NCBI GenBank assembly: GCA_020721345.1
Contig: DYMX01000008.1
Location: forward strand, 1 to 49,546
Length of the DNA stretch: 49,546 nt
Direction: 5' to 3'
Source: Sulfurovum sp.
GTDB taxonomy: Bacteria > Campylobacterota > Campylobacteria > Campylobacterales > Sulfurovaceae
How positions within the stretch are numbered: the first letter of the stretch is position 1; every line of letters starts with the position of its first letter. A model generated the notes under the pieces. It searched no databases. It saw only the letters and a program-made list of their open reading frames with translations, and was not told the origin of the DNA. Made by a program: the position numbers and the translations under genes. Shown piece after piece: positions 28,109 to 36,896 of this stretch.

Positions 28109-28653
28109 GATTCTATCTCTATATTTCCATACAATGCTTCAGATAAACTTCTATCAAAAAGCTTGAAAAGTTGCAATAACTTTATATCAAACAGAGGATC
28201 GCTACCATTTAGGTGAAATCCATTTTGTATCTGGGAATCAACTATCCATAAAAAGCTATTATCTTTTTTAAATACCAATTTTGTATATGGGGAATCGTCT
28301 TTTCCTATGTACCATATGATATATCCGTTTGGAAATGAAATATCGAGCATATCTTCTAAAAGTTGCAAATCTTGGTTGTTTTGTATCTCATCTAGCGATA
28401 AAAAGAGTTTTGCAAGCTGATAAAAAGGCAGAAAAGGTCTATTTTTTGATACGTCATTTATTTTGCTTTGAATGTAGTCACCAAACCATTGTCTTGGGGC
28501 ATCAGTCAATACCAGAACACTTTGACCGCCTAGAATATGTTCTAAAAAATTATTAACTAACGGCGTCCATTCAAAGCGATACTCTTCCATCCATGAAAAG
28601 TCGGAATTCTCATCCCTGATCGCCCCTAGTGTCCAAGATAGTAGATTTTGCAT
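28105..28653 (-). CDS. hobA: DnaA-binding initiation regulator HobA
   Basis: 182 residues, no signal or membrane segment. HobA is a Campylobacterota-specific partner of DnaA domain I that helps assemble the initiation complex at oriC; it has a SIS-like fold and is a structural counterpart of DiaA. Segments shared with the Helicobacter protein by memory are LSWTLGAIRDENSDFSW, SVLVLTDAPRQWFGDYIQS, RPFLPFYQL and DIKLLQLFKLFDRSLSEALY. It is located between lysC (4 bases) and holB (4-base overlap), the gene order known from Helicobacter. Confidence 0.9.
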   Translation of the reverse strand: MQNLLSWTLGAIRDENSDFSWMEEYRFEWTPLVNNFLEHILGGQSVLVLTDAPRQWFGDYIQSKINDVSKNRPFLPFYQLAKLFLSLDEIQNNQDLQLLEDMLDISFPNGYIIWYIGKDDSPYTKLVFKKDNSFLWIVDSQIQNGFHLNGSDPLFDIKLLQLFKLFDRSLSEALYGNIEIES

Positions 28654-28657
28654 TTTT

Positions 28658-29863
28658 TTACTTGTCTAGCTCATATGCGTCATGGAGCACTCTGATAGCA
28701 AGCTCACCGTACTTTTCATCTATTATCATAGATATCTTGATCTCGCTCGTTGAGATCATTTGTATATTTATATTACTAGTTGCTAGCGTACTAAATGCTT
28801 TTGCCGCAACACCAGCGTGAGATTTCATACCGACACCGACAACTGAAACTTTACATACGTTTTTATCAAAATCCATACTTCCTATATCGTGATCAAAAGA
28901 CTCTATTGCATTTTTTGCATTGTCTAATTCGCTTTGAGGTATTGTGAATCCTAAATTTGTAGAACCGTCAATGCCTACATTTTGAGTTATCATATCCACA
29001 TTGATACCCTCATCTGCAAGTTTTGTAAAAATCTCTGCCGCAATTCCTGGTTTATCCGACACGTTTCTAAGTGTTACTCTAGCTTGATTTTTATCCAAAA
29101 CTACTCCGCTAACCAAAACTTCTTCCATATTTGCGCTCTCCTTTGTAATAAGTGTTCCTTCATTGTCGCTAAAACTGCTTTTTGCATACAATTTGACATC
29201 TAGTTTTTTAGCCAATTCTACCGAACGGTTTTGCAATACTTTTGCTCCCAATGAAGCCATTTCTAACATCTCATCATATGAAATTGTATCAAGTTTTTTT
29301 GCCTTTGGCTCAATTCTAGGATCCGTTGTATATATGCCGTCAACATCACTGTAAATTTCACAAGCATCTGCTCTTAAAGCGCCTGCTATGGCAACAGCCG
29401 AGAGATCGCTTCCACCGCGCCCCAATGTTGTCACTTTGCCGTCTTCGTTGATTCCCTGAAAACCTGCAACTATGACTATCTTACCTTCTTTTATGGCTTC
29501 TTGCATAGAAGTTGGGTCTATTGATCTTATTCTGGCATATGTATGTACGGCATCTGTAACTATTCCGGCTTGTCTGCCTGTCATAGCAACCGCCTTATAT
29601 CCTTTTGCCTGAAGAGCAATTGCAAGTAACGCTGCCGTCACTCTTTCTCCTGAGCTTAAAAGCATATCCAACTCTTGCTTTGCCGGCGTAGATGTAAAGT
29701 GCGTTGCATAATCTATAAGCTTATTTGTTTCACCGCTCATAGCAGAAACTACTACAACAATATCATTTCCTGCATCTCTTGCTTTTATAATTCTTGAAGC
29801 AACATTTCCGATTCTTTCTAGATCGCCAACACTAGTACCGCCATATTTATGAACTAACAACAT
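28658..29863 (-). CDS. lysC: Aspartate kinase
   Basis: 401 residues. It phosphorylates aspartate, the entry to lysine, threonine, methionine and diaminopimelate synthesis. The kinase domain has VHKYGGTSVGDLERI, SAMSGETNKLID, GRGGSDLSAVAIAGAL and SDVDGIYTTDPR; two ACT regulatory domains follow (about 265-400), with NVDMITQNVG and NIQMISTSEIKIS. It sits between rppH and hobA in one transcript. No lysine riboswitch is visible before the operon. Confidence 0.96.
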   Translation of the reverse strand: MLLVHKYGGTSVGDLERIGNVASRIIKARDAGNDIVVVVSAMSGETNKLIDYATHFTSTPAKQELDMLLSSGERVTAALLAIALQAKGYKAVAMTGRQAGIVTDAVHTYARIRSIDPTSMQEAIKEGKIVIVAGFQGINEDGKVTTLGRGGSDLSAVAIAGALRADACEIYSDVDGIYTTDPRIEPKAKKLDTISYDEMLEMASLGAKVLQNRSVELAKKLDVKLYAKSSFSDNEGTLITKESANMEEVLVSGVVLDKNQARVTLRNVSDKPGIAAEIFTKLADEGINVDMITQNVGIDGSTNLGFTIPQSELDNAKNAIESFDHDIGSMDFDKNVCKVSVVGVGMKSHAGVAAKAFSTLATSNINIQMISTSEIKISMIIDEKYGELAIRVLHDAYELDK

Positions 29864-29864
29864 A

Positions 29865-30350
29865 CTAAATAAATCCTTCCTTGATAAAATAGTCTATCAC
29901 TCTTCGATAAACTTTTCTTTTAAAATATGTAACTTTTTTGAAAACCTCATCATAAGAGACAAATTCAAAATCCTCAAACTCAGGCACTTCAAAAGCATCA
30001 AGATTGATATCTGAATGATTTTTTAATCTTACCAAAAAATATTTTTGAGTTTGACCGTCAAATGGATATCTTTTTGTGGTTTTAATTTTAGGAAAATCAT
30101 ATGTTATCCACTCTGGGAATTCCCCTAAAACTTCAACATTGCTACATCCTATCTCTTCTTCAAGCTCTCTAAAAAGCGCCTCTTTTGGTGTTTCAAAACC
30201 GTCAATACCGCCCTGTGGGAACTGCCATCTGTTTTTTATATCTTTACAAAGTCCAACAAAAAATTTGCACTCATCTGGATATTTCGGCGATAATATAACA
30301 GCTGCAACATTTTGTCTATAACGTTTCTTCTTAAATTTTTTATGGCTCAT
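29865..30350 (-). CDS. rppH: RNA pyrophosphohydrolase (Nudix)
   Basis: 161 residues. RppH removes pyrophosphate from mRNA 5' ends to trigger decay; it was earlier called an invasion protein in Helicobacter and Campylobacter. The Nudix box is GGIDGFETPKEALFRELEEEIG, giving G-x5-E-x7-REVxEExG with Leu at the variable position. Flanking RQNVAAVILSPKYP and RWQFPQGG match the family. It is first in the rppH-lysC-hobA-holB-folP run. Confidence 0.94.
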   Translation of the reverse strand: MSHKKFKKKRYRQNVAAVILSPKYPDECKFFVGLCKDIKNRWQFPQGGIDGFETPKEALFRELEEEIGCSNVEVLGEFPEWITYDFPKIKTTKRYPFDGQTQKYFLVRLKNHSDINLDAFEVPEFEDFEFVSYDEVFKKVTYFKRKVYRRVIDYFIKEGFI

Positions 30351-30379
30351 AATTACTTCATTTTTTCATTAATTGAAAG

Positions 30380-30398
30380 TATCAAACAAATTTTGATA
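30380..30398. repeat. Inverted repeat in the rppH-hemW divergent region
   Basis: TATCAAA and TTTGATA face each other around five bases. The element is about 30 bases upstream of the rppH start in the 145-base gap shared with hemW, where a regulator could bind. A second short inverted repeat, GTGTC-N8-GACAC (30447-30464), lies nearer hemW. Both are short enough to be chance in AT-rich sequence. No other feature is evident in this gap. Confidence 0.3.
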
Positions 30399-30495
30399 TG
30401 TTTACTCAAGGTATTTCTATATATAATTTTATCTCATTTGGACTTAGTGTCATATAAAGGACACCTACAAAAATATTTAAAAAAGAGTTTTTATA

Positions 30496-31545
30496 ATGCT
30501 TGTTTATCTACATATCCCTTACTGTGACTCAAAATGTCACTACTGCAACTTCAACTCTTATGTAGATAAATTTGACACGAGAGCGGATTATATGAAGGCC
30601 ATATTAGCGCAGCTTGACTTTGAATTAAAAAGATTTGACGTAAAAGCAAATCAAATATCTTCCATTTTCATAGGGGGCGGTACGCCATCGACTATAAAAC
30701 CGAAAGACTATAAAGATTTTTTCACCAAATTAAAGCCTTTTTTAACGCAAAATTGCGAAATCACTACAGAAGCAAACCCAAATTCAGCCACATCCCAATG
30801 GCTTATCGGAATGTTTAAAAACGGAGTTAATCGGATTAGCTTTGGAGTGCAGAGCTTTGATGATGAAAAACTAAAAAGGCTTGGACGCTCTCACGATAAA
30901 AATCAAGCCATTGAGGCAATTTTGAATGCAAAAAAAGCAGGTTTTTCACATATATCGTGCGATCTCATTTATAATGCCGCAAATGACACGAAAAATCTGC
31001 TTGGCAGCGATATAGACACAGCCTTTAGGCTGCCTATAGACCATATATCTGCATATGAATTAACCATAGAAGACGGGGTTAAATTTAGCGATGCCGACAA
31101 GCAGGAAAATGATGATCTGGCATTTTTTGTAACACAAAAAATAACCCAAAGCGGCTTTGGTCAATATGAAATTTCAAACTTTGGAAAATATCACTGTAAA
31201 CACAATATAGGATACTGGAAACTTGATAATTATATAGGCATAGGCGCAGGTGCGGTTGGATTTTTAAATAATACCAGACTATATCCGACAAAAGATATAA
31301 ATGAGTACATAAAAAATCCGCTTAATATAAAAAAAGAAGCGATAAAACAAGATGATCTGCTTTTTGAAAAGATATTTTTAGGACTTAGAAGTAAAATCGG
31401 CATCAAAAAAGAACTGTTGACCTCTGCTCAAAGAAACAGAGCAGATATCCTTGTAGAAAATAAAAAATTATCTGAAAATGATACCCACTACTTCAATCTA
31501 AACTTTTTTATAAGCGACGAAATTGCTTTATATATTACCGGCTAA
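30496..31545 (+). CDS. hemW: Radical SAM heme chaperone HemW / HemN-like protein
   Basis: 349 residues. Radical SAM cluster motif CDSKCHYCNF (C-x3-C-x2-C), with the fourth HemN cysteine replaced by Phe, then GGGTPSTI, TTEANPNSAT, RISFGVQSFDDEKLKRLGR and FGQYEISNFGK. This pattern separates HemW, a heme-binding chaperone, from the oxygen-independent coproporphyrinogen oxidase HemN. The last four bases overlap the convergent LysR gene. The gene order near rppH resembles Helicobacter. Confidence 0.92.
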   Translation: MLVYLHIPYCDSKCHYCNFNSYVDKFDTRADYMKAILAQLDFELKRFDVKANQISSIFIGGGTPSTIKPKDYKDFFTKLKPFLTQNCEITTEANPNSATSQWLIGMFKNGVNRISFGVQSFDDEKLKRLGRSHDKNQAIEAILNAKKAGFSHISCDLIYNAANDTKNLLGSDIDTAFRLPIDHISAYELTIEDGVKFSDADKQENDDLAFFVTQKITQSGFGQYEISNFGKYHCKHNIGYWKLDNYIGIGAGAVGFLNNTRLYPTKDINEYIKNPLNIKKEAIKQDDLLFEKIFLGLRSKIGIKKELLTSAQRNRADILVENKKLSENDTHYFNLNFFISDEIALYITG

Positions 31546-32444
31546 CAACGGCCACTTAAAATATATTCAACTATATTTTCTATAAAGGCATTTCTTTTGT
31601 TCTCTTTTGAGTATACGATATAAAACTTTCTTTTCATTTTATATCCTCTGATCCTTGCTTCAAAAAATTGACCATTTTGTATCTCATCGGCTACCGTGTA
31701 TTTTGAAATTATCGATACAACCGGATGAGCCGGATCTTTTTTGCTTTTCTTGATTCCCTGAAGTACCGCGGTTGTATTGCTAACTTCGCTTCTCATTTTA
31801 AAATCTTTACAATTTACGCCTAACTCGTCAAAAACCTCTGCAACCATTTTTCTTGTATGGCTGCTCTCTTCTCTGCATATCCATTCAAAATCATACAGAT
31901 CTTCAGTTTGAATGATTTTCGGAATAGGGACATTGCTTACAACTATAAGTTCATCTTCCAGCCACTCTCTATATATAAGATCATTATCCATTATAGGCGA
32001 TTCGATAAGACCGATATCAATTTTTTTATCTTTTATCTGATCTACGATATCTTGGCTAAGGGCGATATTTAACGTTACATCGTTATTTACTATTTTTCTA
32101 AGGTTTTCTAAACACTCGCCTGGAATTACATACATACCTATTGTAAAAGAAGCTCCTATTCTAAATGTCATCTCTTTATTTATTATTTTGATCAAATCTA
32201 TCTCTGCGCTTTGGATAGCTTTTTCAAGTCTGATTATAATTTTATATAACTCTTCGCCCTCTGCTGTGAGCTTGATCCCATTTTTCTTTCTTTCGATTAT
32301 AGGAGTGTTGAGATAATTTTCCAAAAATTTTATCTGTTGAGTAACCGCCGGTTGAGAAATACCGAGCTTTGCAGATGCTTTAGAAAAGCTCCTCTCTCTT
32401 ACGGTTGTTAAAAATGTTTCTAATTTAACAAAATCCTTCAGCAT
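31542..32444 (-). CDS. LysR-family transcriptional regulator
   Basis: 300 residues. An N-terminal winged helix-turn-helix (about 4-62) with FSKASAKLGISQPAVTQQIKFLE, a linker helix and a C-terminal inducer-binding domain (about 90-295). The effector is unknown. It resembles the CysB/CysL-like regulators found near this place in Campylobacter, but that match is not certain. An AGGAG site precedes the ATG. It lies opposite uvrD, with 173 bases of AT-rich sequence between. Its own targets may include the divergent region, but no paired site is obvious. Confidence 0.88.
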   Translation of the reverse strand: MLKDFVKLETFLTTVRERSFSKASAKLGISQPAVTQQIKFLENYLNTPIIERKKNGIKLTAEGEELYKIIIRLEKAIQSAEIDLIKIINKEMTFRIGASFTIGMYVIPGECLENLRKIVNNDVTLNIALSQDIVDQIKDKKIDIGLIESPIMDNDLIYREWLEDELIVVSNVPIPKIIQTEDLYDFEWICREESSHTRKMVAEVFDELGVNCKDFKMRSEVSNTTAVLQGIKKSKKDPAHPVVSIISKYTVADEIQNGQFFEARIRGYKMKRKFYIVYSKENKRNAFIENIVEYILSGRC

Positions 32445-32588
32445 ATATACTCCTAGTTATTTTTGTTTATTTGATTTAATTATATTACTTATACTTTTAA
32501 CTTTTGCTTATATTTAATTTTAATTTTACAAAATATTATAATTTTACGTGGAACGGGTGTTAAAACATGCCCTTTAATCTATTTTTGA

Positions 32589-32594
32589 TATAAT
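32589..32594 (+). promoter_or_regulatory. -10 box of the uvrD operon
   Basis: TTTTTGATATAATCTAA carries a perfect TATAAT 23 bases before the uvrD ATG, with T-rich sequence before it in the style of Campylobacterota promoters. The remaining 173-base gap to the LysR gene is AT-rich and holds only a weak inverted repeat (about 32555-32572, GGGTGTT and AACATGCCC). Confidence 0.5.
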
Positions 32595-32617
32595 CTAACT
32601 CAATTATTTATAAACAA

Positions 32618-34684
32618 ATGGTAGAAACTTTGGAAAATTTAAACGAAGAACAACTTAACGCGGTAAAACATATCGATGGACCAATGTTGATATTGGCAGG
32701 TGCTGGGAGCGGAAAAACAAAAACTCTCACATCAAGACTTGCATATCTAATAGGTGAGGTCGGCATAGACCCTGCAAATACATTAACTTTAACATTTACC
32801 AATAAAGCCGCGAGCGAAATGAGAGAACGCGCATTAAAACTGCTAAATAATAGCGAGATATATCCGCCGCTACTTTGTACTTTTCATAAGTTCGGACTTC
32901 TATTTTTAAAATTTCATATCGAAAAGATCGGCAGAAAAAATAACTTTGTTATCATTGATACAGATGATAAAAAGAGAATAATAAGAAGCATTGCCAAAGA
33001 GTTAAAATTTGACATTAGCGCATCAATGGCGGCATCAGAGATATCAAAATACAAAAACTCGCTCCTATCTCCGTCTGTGATCATAGACAAAGCGCAAATT
33101 CCGGAATATCAAAAAATAGCGCAAATATACAAAGAGTATCAAAAAAATATCGAAGACAATAATTTGGTTGATTTTGATGATCTTCTAAAACTTACATATG
33201 AAATTTTAAACCAAGAAGATGAACTTAGGCGCGAGATAAGCAAAAAATATACATATATCATGGTAGATGAGTATCAAGACACAAACGAATTGCAATTCAA
33301 ACTGCTTGAACTTTTAGCAAGTGAACATAACAATTTATGTGTCGTAGGAGATGATGATCAAAGCATATATGGTTGGAGGGGAGCAAATATAAGAAATATA
33401 CTTGAATTTGCCGAAATTTTTTCAAATACAAAAACCGTAAAACTAGAAACAAACTATAGATCTAAAAAAGAGATACTCGATGCCGCAAATGGACTCATAG
33501 AACATAACTCATCAAGACTGGGCAAAAAACTCATAAGCCACAAGGGCGAAGGTGGAAGTATCAAGATAATCCACTCAATTGATGAAAGCAATGAAGCAAG
33601 AACGATTGCTTCGGAGATCAAATCATTGATAGAAAAAGGAATTGATGCAAAAGAGATAGCGGTTCTATACAGAATAAATGCGCTTTCACGTTCACTAGAA
33701 GAAGGTTTTACAAAAGAAAGGCTTGCATATAAACTAATTGGCGGAATACGATTTTATGAAAGAAGCGAAATAAAAGACATCATATCATACTTAAGAATAC
33801 TAACCAATCTAGATGATGATTTTTCACTTCTTAGAATAATCAACAAGCCAAAAAGAGGCGTAGGCAAAACATCAATTGAAAAACTTCAAAACCTTGCAGA
33901 TCAAAATCATTGTTCGATATTTTCGCTTTATAAAAATCATGGTGATTTAATATCAAAAGGGCTCGGCAAAAAAGCTGCTCTTGCCATAAATGAACTTTTT
34001 GAAAATCTAATCGCTCTTCAAGATGAAATAAAAGAGGGGAAGCTTCCCAGTCTTCTTGATATGCTTGAAGACAAAATCAAGCTCAAAGCGTATTATCAAA
34101 GTTTACCCGATGGCTTTGAGAGAGTTTTGAATATTGATGAATTTTACGGCTTTTTCCAAGAAAGTATTTTATTGAATCCGGATCTAGGACTTGAAGAACT
34201 TTTAAATGATATATCATTGCAAAGCGATCAGGATAATATCACAAATGATGAAATTTCTATCATGAGCATACATGCCGCTAAAGGACTGGAGTTTGAATAT
34301 GTTTATGTTATCGGCTTAGAAGAAGAGTTTTTTCCGCTATTGGGCGATGATTGCAATATAGAAGAAGAGAGACGATTAGGATATGTTGCTATCACTAGAG
34401 CAAAATCCCATTTGACCCTGTGTTATAGCGATAGTAGATTTTATAAAGGCAAAAGAAAAATTATGCAAAAAAGCAGATTTTTAGGAGAAGCCGGACTTAT
34501 ACAAAACAGCAGCTTAAAGATAACGAAAAGTGCTATTTTCAAAAAAGGGGACTTAGTTAAGCATAAAATCTTCGGCATAGGAAGAATACAAAACATAAGT
34601 CCAAGCGGAAAAGAGTATAAACTTCTTATAAATTTTGGCGGCAACAAAAAAGAGATATTAAGCTCATTTGTACAAAGTGTTTAA
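32618..34684 (+). CDS. uvrD: UvrD/PcrA-family superfamily I DNA helicase
   Basis: 688 residues. 3'-5' helicase of repair and replication. Motifs: LNEEQLNAVKHIDGP (Q-like), AGAGSGKTKTL (I), LTFTNKAASEM (Ia), IMVDEYQDTN (II), VVGDDDQSIYGWRGA (III), ETNYRSKKEI (IV), SIMSIHAAKGLEFEYV (V) and EEERRLGYVAITRAK (VI). The C-terminal tail (KHKIFGIGRI) has the usual UvrD beta-strand motif. It is first in uvrD-truB-ispE-smpB; truB follows by coupling. Confidence 0.95.
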   Translation: MVETLENLNEEQLNAVKHIDGPMLILAGAGSGKTKTLTSRLAYLIGEVGIDPANTLTLTFTNKAASEMRERALKLLNNSEIYPPLLCTFHKFGLLFLKFHIEKIGRKNNFVIIDTDDKKRIIRSIAKELKFDISASMAASEISKYKNSLLSPSVIIDKAQIPEYQKIAQIYKEYQKNIEDNNLVDFDDLLKLTYEILNQEDELRREISKKYTYIMVDEYQDTNELQFKLLELLASEHNNLCVVGDDDQSIYGWRGANIRNILEFAEIFSNTKTVKLETNYRSKKEILDAANGLIEHNSSRLGKKLISHKGEGGSIKIIHSIDESNEARTIASEIKSLIEKGIDAKEIAVLYRINALSRSLEEGFTKERLAYKLIGGIRFYERSEIKDIISYLRILTNLDDDFSLLRIINKPKRGVGKTSIEKLQNLADQNHCSIFSLYKNHGDLISKGLGKKAALAINELFENLIALQDEIKEGKLPSLLDMLEDKIKLKAYYQSLPDGFERVLNIDEFYGFFQESILLNPDLGLEELLNDISLQSDQDNITNDEISIMSIHAAKGLEFEYVYVIGLEEEFFPLLGDDCNIEEERRLGYVAITRAKSHLTLCYSDSRFYKGKRKIMQKSRFLGEAGLIQNSSLKITKSAIFKKGDLVKHKIFGIGRIQNISPSGKEYKLLINFGGNKKEILSSFVQSV

Positions 34685-34694
34685 GCGCGTGGCT

Positions 34695-35540
34695 GTGAAT
34701 AGACTATTTGTTGTAAATAAACCTATTTTTCGCTCATCAAATGGGTATATGAATGTACTGAAAAGAAAATACAATACTAAAAAAATAGGCTTTTCGGGAA
34801 CATTGGATCCTTTTGCCTCGGGTTGCCTTATAGTTGCCACAGGACAATATACAAAACTTTTTCAATTTTTAGATAAAACACCAAAAACATATGGCGCAAC
34901 TATTTGGCTGGGCGCTGAGTCTTCTTCGCTTGACATCGAACAGGTAAATAGCCCTAAAGAGGTTCAACCTTTTAAAGCAAATGCAGTTGAAGATGCAATA
35001 TTGTCCCTAAAGGGTATATTATCGTATTATCCGCCGCAATTTTGCGCAAAAAAAGTTGATGGTATTGCATCATATAAAAATGCCAGAAGTGGCATTAAAA
35101 CAGATCTCAAAAAGATCACTTCAACCATATATGATATAAAAATGACAAACTATAATCATCCGTTTTTAAGCTTTGAAGCAACAGTTAGCGAGGGAACATA
35201 TATAAGATCGCTTGGTGAAATTATTTGCAAAAAACTTGGTGTTTTAGGTTCATTGTCTTGTCTCAAAAGAATAAATGAAGGCAAATTTACATTCAACGAT
35301 GAAGAAGCGCTCGATCCTCTTGGTTTTATCAGTTTAGAGCAAAACAGATATCTAAAAGATGAGATTGATATAGAACTTGGCAAAAAGCTAAGGAGTGACG
35401 ATTTTATGATAAAAAATGACGGTATATATTTGATTGTTACTGCTAACTTTTTTTCTATTATAGAGATAAAAGAAGGCGATGTGACCTATAAAATAAATCG
35501 TATGCCATTATTTAAAAAGGTGATAAAATGTACACTATAA
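34695..35540 (+). CDS. truB: tRNA pseudouridine-55 synthase
   Basis: About 281 residues. Modifies U55 in the T loop of tRNAs. KVGFSGTLDP-like motif KIGFSGTLDPFASGCLIVATG carries the catalytic Asp; YYPPQFCAKKVDG and ATVSEGTYIRSLGEII follow. I choose the GTG at 34695, which gives the usual VNRLFVVNKP start; a TTG at 34668 and a GTG at 34689 are alternatives. No strong ribosome site is seen, so it may rely on coupling from uvrD. It overlaps ispE by 13 bases. Confidence 0.92.
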   Translation: MNRLFVVNKPIFRSSNGYMNVLKRKYNTKKIGFSGTLDPFASGCLIVATGQYTKLFQFLDKTPKTYGATIWLGAESSSLDIEQVNSPKEVQPFKANAVEDAILSLKGILSYYPPQFCAKKVDGIASYKNARSGIKTDLKKITSTIYDIKMTNYNHPFLSFEATVSEGTYIRSLGEIICKKLGVLGSLSCLKRINEGKFTFNDEEALDPLGFISLEQNRYLKDEIDIELGKKLRSDDFMIKNDGIYLIVTANFFSIIEIKEGDVTYKINRMPLFKKVIKCTL

Positions 35541-36316
35541 AAGCATTTGCTAAAGTTAATCTATACCTCAAAATAACCGGATTTTCAGATGGATACCATA
35601 CTATAAATTCTAGATTTCTAAGAGTTGATGATCTATACGACACTATCAGCTTTATTCCCTATAAATGTGAATCTTTTACAATAGAAGGTATGAATGGGAT
35701 TGAGTTAAAAAGCAATACCATATATAAAGCATTTATTGCTCTAAATAATTTTAGCGGCATTTTAGATATACTCAATTTTTTTCATCATCACAAAGTGGTA
35801 GTAGATAAACAGATACCTACTCTTGCAGGACTTGGAGGCGGAAGCAGCGATGCGGCATCTTTTTTGCTTCTAGCAAACAAAGTATGTAACTTAAATATTG
35901 ATACGCCCACCCTTGCCAAGATAGGTTCTTTTGTAGGGGCCGATGTTGCTTTTTTTATATATAATTACAGGGTAGCAAATGTTAGCGGCTTTGGAGAAAT
36001 TATCGAATCATTTGAAGAAGATGATATAAAAGTAGAGCTTTTTACTCCGAGCTTTGGGTGCGATACGGCAGATGTATACAAAGCATTCAAAAATAACTTT
36101 TTAGATAAAATTGAGCCAAAAAAATTTGAACATTGGACAAAACTAAAATTCGCTGACATACTAAAAGAGGCTTCAAGTGACAGGAGTTTACTAAATGATC
36201 TTTACGGAGCGGCAAAGCTGATATATCCTGACCTAAAAAACCAAAAAGATAAAGATTGGTTTTTTAGCGGAAGCGGCAGTACATTTTTTAAAATTAAAAA
36301 TTTAACAGAGAGCTGA
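35528..36316 (+). CDS. ispE: 4-diphosphocytidyl-2-C-methyl-D-erythritol kinase
   Basis: 262 residues. GHMP kinase of the non-mevalonate isoprenoid pathway. It begins AFAKVNLYLKITGFSDGYH; the ATP-binding loop is LAGLGGGSSDAASFLLL, with catalytic Asp in GADVAFF. FFSGSGSTFFKI is the last GHMP motif. Length is slightly short against about 280 residues. The ATG has AGGTGAT upstream and is embedded in the truB end. Confidence 0.93.
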   Translation: MYTIKAFAKVNLYLKITGFSDGYHTINSRFLRVDDLYDTISFIPYKCESFTIEGMNGIELKSNTIYKAFIALNNFSGILDILNFFHHHKVVVDKQIPTLAGLGGGSSDAASFLLLANKVCNLNIDTPTLAKIGSFVGADVAFFIYNYRVANVSGFGEIIESFEEDDIKVELFTPSFGCDTADVYKAFKNNFLDKIEPKKFEHWTKLKFADILKEASSDRSLLNDLYGAAKLIYPDLKNQKDKDWFFSGSGSTFFKIKNLTES

Positions 36317-36322
36317 AAACAT

Positions 36323-36784
36323 ATGGGAATAAATATAGTTGCGCAAAATAAAAAAGCAAGACATGATTATGAGATACTTGATACTTATGAAGCGGGGATT
36401 GTGCTTAGCGGAAGTGAGGTAAAAGCCCTTAGAGCCAAAAGAGCAAATCTCAAAGATTCATATTGTAAGTTTATAAAAAATGAATTATATCTGACAAATG
36501 CTCATATATCTCATCTTGAAACAGTTTATAAAAATTTTGCGCCAGATACCAGAACTCCTCGAAAACTGCTGCTTCATAAAAAAGAGTTAAATAAACTTTT
36601 TACGACATCGACTCAAGAGAGTTTAACTATAGTTGCACTCATGATATATTTTAATGAAAAAAACAAAGCTAAAGTACAGATAGCACTAGCAAGAGGAAAA
36701 AAACTCTATGACAAAAGAGCTGACCTTAAAGCTAAAACCCTCAACATGGAAGCCAAACAAGCTATGAAGAATAGCTTTAAATAA
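36323..36784 (+). CDS. smpB: tmRNA-binding protein SmpB
   Basis: 153 residues. SmpB brings tmRNA to stalled ribosomes for trans-translation. Family motifs: ARHDYEILDTYEAGIVLSGSEVKALRA, NLKDSYCKF, DTRTPRKLLLHKKEL and GKKLYDKRADLKAKTLN; the C-terminal tail is basic as expected. No ssrA gene was seen in the window. It closes the uvrD-truB-ispE-smpB operon; the next gene is convergent. Confidence 0.96.
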   Translation: MGINIVAQNKKARHDYEILDTYEAGIVLSGSEVKALRAKRANLKDSYCKFIKNELYLTNAHISHLETVYKNFAPDTRTPRKLLLHKKELNKLFTTSTQESLTIVALMIYFNEKNKAKVQIALARGKKLYDKRADLKAKTLNMEAKQAMKNSFK

Positions 36785-36822
36785 TCACATACTCTGATAA
36801 ATTCTCAAATTTTTAGTAATGC

Positions 36823-36877
36823 AAAAAATTAGGTCTTCAGCAGACTGCTTTCGCAACATAGTTGCTCTATGAAACCT
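36823..36877 (-). terminator. Branched hairpin and T-run, likely terminator of the PBP1A operon
   Basis: The 112-base convergent gap after smpB holds three nested or adjacent inverted repeats: an outer AGGTcTTC/GAAACCT (36831-36838 and 36871-36877), AGCAG-A-CTGCT (36839-36849) and GCAAC-ATA-GTTGC (36853-36865). On the minus strand the structure is followed by AATTTTTT, so it could terminate transcription from PBP1A. The small loops mean folding of the inner arms must be checked. No clear T-run exists on the plus side. Confidence 0.45.
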
Positions 36878-36896
36878 CTGAATAATCAAGGCTTTC

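Noticed and set aside
29864-30495. Lysine riboswitch before the lysC operon
   Set aside because: lysC follows rppH directly and the gap before rppH is too short and AT-rich to hold the large lysine aptamer.
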